Source: CAZSVI01 sp964610205
Lineage (GTDB): Bacteria > Bacillota > Clostridia > DSM-8532
Length of the DNA stretch: 7,800 nucleotides
Assembly (NCBI GenBank): GCA_964610205.1
Contig: CAZSVI010000153.1
Location: forward strand, 1 to 7,800
Direction: 5' to 3'
A program made the translations under genes and the position numbers. This document shows, in pieces, positions 1-4,654 of the stretch (position 1 is its first letter; each line of letters starts with the position of its first letter). A model generated the notes under the pieces. The model was not told the origin of the DNA, ran no database searches, and saw only the letters and a list, made by a program, of their open reading frames with translations.

Positions 1-91
1 CGAATATCTGGATATTTAACGCTTTTTTTGCAGGAGAATGCGCGGAAAAATGGGCAGAAAGCTGCGTGCTTGACTTTTCGAGTGGACTCCT
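1..91. repeat. Right half of MITE-like repeat, copy 1
   Basis: Positions 1-48 are identical to 4575-4622. After a 12-base length difference, 62-91 align with the end of the second copy (4623-4653) with only a few substitutions. The copy is cut by the window start, so its left arm is not visible. It contains the AATATC-TG-GATATT inner hairpin, the T7GCAG arm and the terminal segment GACTTTTCGAG...ACTCCT. Positions 51-62, absent from copy 2, match the complement of copy 2's left arm, so copy 1 is probably the less degraded version. It lies just downstream of the stress-protein gene, with the ACTCCT end facing that gene's 3' end, as in copy 2. There is no coding potential. Confidence 0.85.
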
Positions 92-97
92 GGTTAT

Positions 98-121
98 AGG
101 GCGGGCATAAAAACCCGCCCT
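98..121 (-). terminator. GC-rich hairpin after stress-protein gene, possible terminator
   Basis: A perfect 8-bp inverted repeat, AGGGCGGG (98-105) and CCCGCCCT (114-121), encloses an 8-base AT-rich loop. It begins 9 bases past the stop codon of the minus-strand gene, the usual place for a terminator. The minus-strand transcript has no U tract after the stem (it continues AUAACC and then enters the repeat). It may therefore be a weak or processed terminator or a 3'-end stabilising hairpin rather than a canonical intrinsic terminator. Confidence 0.5.
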
Positions 122-130
122 GAGTTAAAT

Positions 131-610
131 TTAATGGGTATTTACCCGTTCTGCTCCATTTGCCTGAAGAATGTTACGGATACTCTCCACTTTTTCCTCT
201 TCTGTTCTCATACTGAAGACAACCTTGCCTTGACGTATATCCGATTCATATTTTTTTCCTTCTTCTTCCGGAATACCTAAATCAACAAGACCACCAATGA
301 TACCGCCTGACGCCGCGCCTCCAATCAGACCTGAAATAGGTCCTGCCGCGGCTATAATACCAAGGCCTGGTATTGCTACAAGACCCGCGCCGATCAGCAA
401 TCCTGCAAGGCCGCCAATGACGCCTCCTGTGAGAGCTCCGTTTGAAACATTGTCATTAACCATACCTCTTCCTTCACCGGATTCATTTTGTTCCCGATCC
501 TTAACCATGATTGAAATATCATCTGTCCTAAGTCCCTGCTCCTTTATCTCTCTTGCTGCTTTTTCCGCAAAATCCACTCTGTCGAAAACACCCACTACAG
601 TTACAGACAT
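131..610 (-). CDS. Glycine-zipper general stress protein (YflT/GSP17M-like)
   Basis: A 159-residue protein with a tripartite layout. An alpha/beta N-terminal segment (1-38, opening MSVTVVGVFD and then an amphipathic helix) resembles the 'heat-induced stress protein YflT / general stress protein 17M' group. A glycine-rich hydrophobic hairpin follows (about 57-110, with GGVIGGLAGLLIGAGL and GLIGGAASGGIIGGL), typical of glycine-zipper membrane-inserting segments. A charged C-terminal segment (115-159) contains YESDIRQGKVVFSMRTEEE. There is no signal peptide. The biochemical role is unknown for the family; membrane association is inferred from the zipper. The ATG has AAAGGAG 7 bases upstream. A sigma-G-consensus promoter lies at 702-731, giving a leader of about 85 nt with a hairpin at 637-660. 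This suggests forespore expression rather than a sigma-B stress regulon. It is a monocistronic unit. Confidence 0.85.
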   Translation of the reverse strand: MSVTVVGVFDRVDFAEKAAREIKEQGLRTDDISIMVKDREQNESGEGRGMVNDNVSNGALTGGVIGGLAGLLIGAGLVAIPGLGIIAAAGPISGLIGGAASGGIIGGLVDLGIPEEEGKKYESDIRQGKVVFSMRTEEEKVESIRNILQANGAERVNTH

Positions 611-636
611 AAAAATTCTCCTTTCTTTTTTGTTGC

Positions 637-660
637 CCCGCTTTCATTTAGTAAAACGGG
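637..660 (-). other. Hairpin in leader of stress-protein gene
   Basis: In the minus-strand transcript CCCGUUUU (660-653) can pair with AAAGCGGG (644-637), including one G-U pair, around an 8-base loop. The hairpin sits 26 bases upstream of the start codon, just before the ribosome binding site region. The T tract lies before it in the transcript rather than after, so it is not an intrinsic terminator. It could affect mRNA stability or ribosome access. Confidence 0.35.
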
Positions 661-701
661 TAAAAAAAACTATATACATTGAAAATTCAATTCAACATAT
701 A

Positions 702-731
702 TAGTATGTCTTTATTTAATTTCTAATATTC
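702..731 (-). promoter_or_regulatory. Candidate sigma-G (forespore) promoter of stress-protein gene
   Basis: On the minus strand GAATA (731-727) is followed by exactly 18 bases and then CATACTA (708-702). This fits the published Bacillus sigma-G consensus GHATR-N18-CATNHTA at every defined position. The site is about 92-121 bases upstream of the start codon in non-coding DNA and points at the gene. A near-identical arrangement, with the same CATACTA and the same spacing, occurs at 4396-4425. Sigma-F recognises related sequences, so forespore expression is a safer reading than sigma-G alone. Confidence 0.6.
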
Positions 732-767
732 GAATTAACCCTTTAAAACTATTTCAGACACTCTTAT

Positions 768-1868
768 TTAGTTTTCCACCAGTACCTTAAATGCCTCAAT
801 TTTAAGATTATAATCGTAAACGGCTTCAAGGGTTGCCTGCTGTTGTACCAAAACTTTGATCTTGGTGTCAATAATATCTCTGCGGCTTATAACTCCGGCA
901 TTATGCTTTACCATCAACGTTGACAGCCTGCTATTCTCCAGTTCCTCTTTCTTATATTCCAATTCAAGGGCATCCAGGGATGTCAGCAGGTTGTTGTACG
1001 CGTTCCGGATGGAAACCTCCAGACCGGTTTTTTCATCATACAAGCTCTTTCTGGCTGCTTCCATCTCGTAAACCCTTTTATCATAATAATTGTTTCCGGG
1101 TTTCAAGTATTTTTTAGTAATCTCCATTTTCATTTCAGCCATTTCCAATGCCTTTTGCTTTCCAAATACCCCCAAGTTGGACTCAATAGCTTTTTCAATG
1201 GCCTGTTTCAGGTCGAAGCTGCTTAAAGTGTATGAAGATCCGATTTTTAAAAGTTTATACTCAAAGCCGATTCTGTTTTCCTCTTCCAGATCAATGTGCA
1301 GCTTTTGCTTTACGTCCAGGATATCAGATTTTAAAGCAGTTTCCATTTTCGTAAGCTCAAGCTTCTCTATTGACAATGCCAATTCTTCATCTGTTATTTC
1401 GGCTTCCGACAAAAGACCTTCCTTAAACTTAACCAGATCTATAGCGTATTTTTCCTGACTTAGTTCAATTTGTTCCTTTTTTAACCGTATTTTTTCTTCT
1501 GCCAGCACAACCTGTACCATTTCCTTATATACTTCTTCCTTTATTTTTTTTTCATTGTCAAGCTTCTGTCTTTGTCCAATTTCAAGGTTAATCTTTGCTT
1601 CCAGTGGATTTACTTCTTTTACAATTGTTCTTTCAACTACCTCCTGAGGTGTTCCTCCTATAAAACCTTTTTTGGCTTTATCAACAGCATCTTCCAAAGC
1701 ACTTTCCAACGCCTTTATATTATAGTCATCCAGCGCCGGCTGGACAGAATTGTATGCAGCGGCCTCAAGAGCTGATTCATAAGTAAATTTCATAATCCCT
1801 TCTTCAGCGAAAACCATAACGGCAGATGTGAAGACAAGAACTACTATCATAAGGATTAACCGTTTCAT
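768..1868 (-). CDS. Secreted TolC-family coiled-coil protein (second of pair)
   Basis: A 366-residue protein. Residues 1-21 form a signal peptide (MKRL, hydrophobic core, cleavage near VFA-EE). The rest is strongly helical and charged, with the two-repeat plan of the TolC / outer membrane efflux family. The family's turn motif appears twice: KFKEGLLSEAE (147-157) and KHNAGVISRRD (321-331). In TolC proteins these helices form a periplasmic tunnel. In the second repeat, helices 221-253 and 264-315 are joined by only about ten residues (YLKPGNNYYD), too short for the usual membrane beta-hairpin. Repeat 1 has a longer, uncertain linker (66-95). The ATG is preceded by GAGGAG 8 bases upstream, and the gene starts 44 bp after the partner's stop, so the two are probably co-transcribed. 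No pump or HlyD-type adaptor is in view. Family membership is fairly sure; an efflux role is not shown. Confidence 0.8.
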   Translation of the reverse strand: MKRLILMIVVLVFTSAVMVFAEEGIMKFTYESALEAAAYNSVQPALDDYNIKALESALEDAVDKAKKGFIGGTPQEVVERTIVKEVNPLEAKINLEIGQRQKLDNEKKIKEEVYKEMVQVVLAEEKIRLKKEQIELSQEKYAIDLVKFKEGLLSEAEITDEELALSIEKLELTKMETALKSDILDVKQKLHIDLEEENRIGFEYKLLKIGSSYTLSSFDLKQAIEKAIESNLGVFGKQKALEMAEMKMEITKKYLKPGNNYYDKRVYEMEAARKSLYDEKTGLEVSIRNAYNNLLTSLDALELEYKKEELENSRLSTLMVKHNAGVISRRDIIDTKIKVLVQQQATLEAVYDYNLKIEAFKVLVEN

Positions 1869-1912
1869 TTAAATATCTCCTCTCAAACAATGGTAATACA
1901 TTGCCTTCAAAC

Positions 1913-3091
1913 TCAATAACCCGGCCCGACGCTTACAGCACGTTCAAGCTTGTCATTTTTATTCATAACAGCAATTATATTTATGTTTACCGCAAATTCC
2001 AACTGCTTAATAACCTGCTCCATTTGTTCCACAACAGATTCAGGAATCAGCCCTGATTGAACCTGTATTCTGATAGTTTCAAGCTGGTTTTTCTGTTTTG
2101 CAAGATTTTGTTTTGCTAATTCAAGATCCAGAAAACCCTCCTGTATATCCTGACAAGCCTCTTTAATCTCTTTTTTAATTTTATATTCCTCTTCTGCCAG
2201 CTGAATATTCAATTTATCCAATTCATCCTGGGACTCCTGGTAATCTTTTCTTCTATCCGGATGAGTCAGGTGAACATTCATATGCCTGTTAATCTCCATC
2301 TTCAACTCAATCAACCTGATTTGCTGCTTTATGCTCCAGATTTCCATCCGACCAGACAATGCTTTATCAATTGCTTCCTCTTCAGATATGCTAATCTGCT
2401 GATAGCCAATCCATGGTGTTCCAATCGTTTCATACCTGTAATCCATGGGAAGACCGGCAAGACTGTTAAACTGCCGGTGCATATTGTCAAAATCCCTTTT
2501 AGCCTTTATAACAGCATTTTCGGCTTTTTTTACGCTCAGCCCGGATTCTTCAAACTCAAGTTCGGTAATAAGACCGTTCAAGAATCGTACTTTCTCCCTT
2601 TCATGCGCTTTTGTCGCGTAATCCAGGGATTTCTGAGTTAATAACTGATTCTGATATGTACTGTACAGCCCCATAAAAATATCGTTAGCTGTGTTTGCCA
2701 TAATGTTTTCCGTAAGTTTCAGGGTAATTTTCTTTATTTCCCATGCGAATTTCATTTGTTCCGGCATAAACTCCTTAAGAAGACGCATTTGCATCTGTTC
2801 ACTGGCATCAAAATAATAATATACGTCATCATCGGTATAAGGGTTATGATACAAAAACACCCTCTTTGTATCTATTCCTTTTGCCTTTGCCGCCTCGGTT
2901 TCATAATCTTTTTTCTCAAACCGCTCATCCTCTGAAGCCTTCCATATTGCCGATGAATTATCTATGACAAGAGCCAACGCTTTCTGTCTGTTCAAAACAG
3001 TTTCCGTTGAAACTGCCTGCGACTGTGGTGCTCCTAAGGCCAATATTATCGTATTAATAAGTATTACAAGCGATACCACTTTTTTCGGCAC
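1913..3091 (-). CDS. Secreted TolC-family coiled-coil protein (first of pair)
   Basis: A 392-residue protein beginning at a GTG with AAGGAGG (3099-3105) 7 bases upstream. Residues 1-26 look like a signal peptide (PKK, hydrophobic stretch, cleavage near SQA-VS). The mature part is mostly alpha-helical, with the duplicated TolC-type turn: VRFLNGLITELEFEE (168-182) and IQVQSGLIPESVVEQ (342-356), plus the family-like LAGLPMD at 211-217. The second-repeat helices (about 237-270 and 282-340) are separated by a short linker (NVHLTHPDRRKD) with no obvious membrane beta strands. The first-repeat linker (71-95, rich in Tyr and Asp) is longer and could hold short strands. It is probably cell-envelope located and may form a mixed assembly with the downstream paralogue. 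A sigma-A-like promoter lies just upstream at 3125-3153. The substrate and any partner pump are unknown. Confidence 0.8.
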   Translation of the reverse strand: MPKKVVSLVILINTIILALGAPQSQAVSTETVLNRQKALALVIDNSSAIWKASEDERFEKKDYETEAAKAKGIDTKRVFLYHNPYTDDDVYYYFDASEQMQMRLLKEFMPEQMKFAWEIKKITLKLTENIMANTANDIFMGLYSTYQNQLLTQKSLDYATKAHEREKVRFLNGLITELEFEESGLSVKKAENAVIKAKRDFDNMHRQFNSLAGLPMDYRYETIGTPWIGYQQISISEEEAIDKALSGRMEIWSIKQQIRLIELKMEINRHMNVHLTHPDRRKDYQESQDELDKLNIQLAEEEYKIKKEIKEACQDIQEGFLDLELAKQNLAKQKNQLETIRIQVQSGLIPESVVEQMEQVIKQLEFAVNINIIAVMNKNDKLERAVSVGPGY

Positions 3092-3098
3092 CTCAAAA

Positions 3099-3105
3099 CC
3101 TCCTT
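3099..3105 (-). promoter_or_regulatory. Ribosome binding site fixing a GTG start
   Basis: AAGGAGG on the minus strand stands 7 bases before the GTG at 3091. This perfect Shine-Dalgarno at ideal spacing, with a signal peptide immediately after it, supports the non-ATG start of the first TolC-family gene. Confidence 0.75.
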
Positions 3106-3124
3106 TTCGTTAACAGTTTCTTTT

Positions 3125-3153
3125 ATTATATCAACGTATAACAAACTTGAAAA
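3125..3153 (-). promoter_or_regulatory. Sigma-A-type promoter with extended -10 for the TolC pair
   Basis: On the minus strand TTTTCA (3153-3148) is separated by 17 bases from a perfect TATAAT (3130-3125), which is itself preceded by TGA and so forms an extended -10 (TGnTATAAT). It lies about 35 bases before the GTG start of the first TolC-family gene. The 11-base core GTTGATATAAT also occurs upstream of the pseudouridine synthase gene. Housekeeping expression is inferred. Confidence 0.65.
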
Positions 3154-3230
3154 GTCTGAAAAAACCTATCCCGGAGAAAAACTATGATTACAAGGTAAAT
3201 ATTCAGCATATCAATCAGATTCATCACAAC

Positions 3231-3256
3231 AAAAAAGAGCCTGTCGGCTCTTTTTT
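3231..3256 (-). terminator. Rho-independent terminator after the SASP-like gene
   Basis: A perfect 11-bp inverted repeat, AAAAAAGAGCC (3231-3241) and GGCTCTTTTTT (3246-3256), has a 4-base loop (TGTC). On the minus strand it begins 10 bases after the stop codon of the Asn-rich gene and ends in a T6 run. The symmetric A and T runs mean it could also stop plus-strand transcription. It closes the CAP / SASP-like unit and separates it from the TolC pair. Confidence 0.9.
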
Positions 3257-3266
3257 GCAGATGAAT

Positions 3267-3467
3267 TTACCTGTTGTTGTTATTATTGTTGTTATTATTA
3301 TTCTGCCGCTTTTTTTGCGCGTTGTTGGGGTTTACGTCTTCAGAAAATTCCGTCATGTTCTCACCCAACTGGTCATTGTTGAAGCTGGTTCTTCTCTTTT
3401 GTTGATTTTCCTGGTTGTTGTTCCGGTTTTGGTTTTGGTTTTGGTTTTGATTCTGGTTTTTACTCAT
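3267..3467 (-). CDS. Small Asn/Gln-rich protein, gamma-type SASP-like (candidate)
   Basis: A 66-residue protein: an (NQ)n head (4-14), a basic QQKRR patch (22-26), the central FNNDQLGENMTEFSEDVNPN (29-48), NAQKKRQ (49-55), then ten Asn and a terminal Arg. About half the residues are Asn or Gln. TEFSED (39-44) followed by NAQKKRQN resembles the GPR-protease site plus following segment of Bacillus SspE (TEFASE...NAQQVRKQN). Gamma-type SASPs are Asn/Gln-rich spore amino-acid reserves cleaved at germination. The start has TGGAGGTG about 10 bases upstream, and the stop is followed at once by a strong terminator. It lies 40 bp after a CAP gene with a forespore-type promoter, with no terminator between them, so expression in the developing spore is likely. 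The assignment is inferred from composition, motif and context. It could instead be an unrelated low-complexity protein. Confidence 0.65.
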   Translation of the reverse strand: MSKNQNQNQNQNQNRNNNQENQQKRRTSFNNDQLGENMTEFSEDVNPNNAQKKRQNNNNNNNNNNR

Positions 3468-3507
3468 AATTCAGAGCACCTCCATGATAATAAATAACTA
3501 TTGTGAA

Positions 3508-4284
3508 CTATCGTCCAATAAACATTTGGACAAAAATTTTCCCGTACCTAGGACTACTATAAATTCCGATTCCGGTATAGTTGAAATTCCCATTCAGGAT
3601 ATTTTTCCTATGCCCTTCGGAATTCATCCATGCTTTAACCGCAGCTTCCTCAGTACTGTTCCCTGCTATATTCTCTCCAGCTGTTTTAAAAGTTATACCA
3701 AATTGGCGCATCATATCAAATGGTGAACCATATGTTGGCGACTGGTGCGAAAAATAATTGTTTTCCACCATATCCTTTGCTTTAATCCGGGCAACATTCA
3801 TCAGTTCGGCATCTGCTTTCAGAGCGGACAGACCTGCTTTTGTACGTTCCGCATTAATAAGATTCAAAAGCAACTGCTCATCTTTCGACAGGTTTGCCTG
3901 TGAAGCAGGTACTGGTGTTGGTGTCGCCTGAGGTGTCTGGGGTGTGTTTGCCGCTGGAGGCTGGTTTACTTTGTTAGGTGGCTGTAAGAATTTACTGCTT
4001 ACACACCCAACCAATCCTGTGTTGGGTTCAAGAATTACGTACCAATCCCCAATCATTGCCAATACATTCACCCATTGGTTACGCTTCAGCGTTCCTACAA
4101 TGGTATATTTTGTGGATGGTCCTTTACGGACATTCAGTTCTTCCGCAGTAACAATACCACTTATGAAATCCACCTTCTGCCAGGTCAGCTCCGCATTAGA
4201 CCGGGTAATAACCGGACTTGCCAGGCCAAACACGGTTAAAGACAGGAAGGTGAGCAGAATAACTGCCACAACTCTCTTTTTCAT
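3508..4284 (-). CDS. Secreted SH3-CAP (SCP/PR1-like, YkwD-type) protein
   Basis: A 258-residue protein. It has a signal peptide (1-22: MKKR, then a hydrophobic core), a bacterial SH3 domain (about 41-101, with ELNVRKGPSTKYTIVGTLKRN), a Pro/Thr/Gln linker (102-131) and a C-terminal CAP domain (134-258). CAP hallmarks are present: NYFSHQSP with His180, AGENIA with Glu204, and EGHRKNIL with Glu223 and His225, the set that lines the CAP cleft. SH3 domains of this class usually bind peptidoglycan; CAP proteins of this type are extracytoplasmic and of uncertain chemistry. The start is placed at 4284 because AGGAGG (4291-4296) stands 6 bases upstream and the signal peptide begins there. An in-frame ATG at 4410 has no RBS and falls inside the promoter spacer. 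A candidate sigma-G promoter lies at 4396-4425; the leader of about 105 nt contains a small hairpin (4364-4383). It is probably co-transcribed with the following SASP-like gene, suggesting a spore-envelope or cortex role. Confidence 0.88.
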   Translation of the reverse strand: MKKRVVAVILLTFLSLTVFGLASPVITRSNAELTWQKVDFISGIVTAEELNVRKGPSTKYTIVGTLKRNQWVNVLAMIGDWYVILEPNTGLVGCVSSKFLQPPNKVNQPPAANTPQTPQATPTPVPASQANLSKDEQLLLNLINAERTKAGLSALKADAELMNVARIKAKDMVENNYFSHQSPTYGSPFDMMRQFGITFKTAGENIAGNSTEEAAVKAWMNSEGHRKNILNGNFNYTGIGIYSSPRYGKIFVQMFIGR

Positions 4285-4290
4285 AATCTC

Positions 4291-4296
4291 CCTCCT
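4291..4296 (-). promoter_or_regulatory. Ribosome binding site deciding the CAP gene start
   Basis: AGGAGG (within AGGAGGGAG) on the minus strand lies 6 bases before the ATG at 4284. The longer frame opening at 4410 has only AT-rich sequence before its ATG, so the shorter protein with a clean signal peptide is the correct model. Confidence 0.85.
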
Positions 4297-4395
4297 CATA
4301 CCATGATTTGGACCCTGCGGACAAAATACCAAACACAAGATTTTTCGAATACCTTGTTTATCGTGGATTCCTTGCAGGATCCATGTTGCAATAAA

Positions 4396-4425
4396 TAGTA
4401 TGTCACTCATTAATACGAATTATTT
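4396..4425 (-). promoter_or_regulatory. Candidate sigma-G (forespore) promoter of CAP / SASP-like unit
   Basis: On the minus strand AAATA (4425-4421), 18 bases, then CATACTA (4402-4396). It matches GHATR-N18-CATNHTA except for A in place of the first G. The ten bases GACATACTAT are identical to those at the 702-731 promoter. It starts 13 bases past the end of the proS terminator hairpin and about 110 bases before the CAP start codon, in the non-coding gap where a promoter is needed. Confidence 0.5.
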
Positions 4426-4438
4426 ACAGAAATAAAAA

Positions 4439-4482
4439 AAATACACGGTATAAAAGCCGATAAGCTTTTATACCATGTATTT
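4439..4482 (-). terminator. Rho-independent terminator of proS
   Basis: A long hairpin: the arms 4439-4457 and 4464-4482 pair at 18 of 19 positions (one C/A mismatch at 4446/4475) around the six-base loop 4458-4463. On the minus strand the stem runs into a stretch of seven T (TTTTTTTATT), as an intrinsic terminator requires. It lies 170 bp beyond the proS stop, a gap filled mostly by the inserted repeat element. Confidence 0.85.
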
Positions 4483-4501
4483 GTTTACCAATAAATTTTT
4501 A

Positions 4502-4654
4502 TAGGAATGCGCTCGGAAAGTCGGGTATGCAGATTTTCTATTCAGTTTTTCGCGCAAATTCTGCAAAAAAACGGCGAATATCTGGATATTTAACGCTTTT
4601 TTTGCAGGAGAATGCGCGGAAAGATGCGTGCGTGACTTTTCGAGCGGACTCCTA
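4502..4654. mobile_element. MITE-like palindromic repeat element, copy 2
   Basis: An element of about 150 bp, complete in the window. The terminal inverted repeats are 4502-4531 and 4625-4654, matching at 23 of 30 positions. Inside are a second inverted pair, TTTTTCGCGC (4546-4555) with GCGCGGAAA (4614-4622); CTGCAAAAAAA (4561-4571) with TTTTTTTGCAG (4597-4607); and the core AATATC-TG-GATATT (4577-4590). The whole unit can therefore fold into one long interrupted hairpin or cruciform. It encodes no protein and no transposase. The ends read AGGA...TCCT. No clear target-site duplication is visible. Its right end overlaps the proS stop codon (TAG at 4654-4652). A second copy, cut by the window edge, is at 1-91. 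It could be a non-autonomous transposon, or a REP/ERIC-like intergenic palindrome spread by another means. Confidence 0.75.

Noticed and set aside
635..656. Sigma-B-like promoter (GTTTTA, 12 bases, GGGGCA) for the stress-protein gene
   Set aside because: The -10 part does not match GGGWAW, and these bases are explained by the leader hairpin. The sigma-G-like site upstream is a perfect consensus match.
3147..3497. Plus-strand open frame of 116 codons with a run of Leu/Val/Ile
   Set aside because: It is the antisense of the Asn/Gln-rich gene: AAC/CAA repeats read backwards give Val/Leu. The minus-strand frame has the RBS, a fitting terminator and an SspE-like motif; the plus frame has none of these.
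4285..4410. N-terminal extension of the CAP protein starting at 4410
   Set aside because: No RBS, the codons overlap the candidate promoter spacer, and the signal peptide starts cleanly at 4284 behind AGGAGG.
4502..4654. CRISPR repeat, attC site or small-RNA gene as the explanation of the repeat
   Set aside because: There is no regular repeat-spacer array, no integron context and no convincing promoter for a small RNA. Terminal inverted repeats with a second dispersed copy fit a MITE-like element better.
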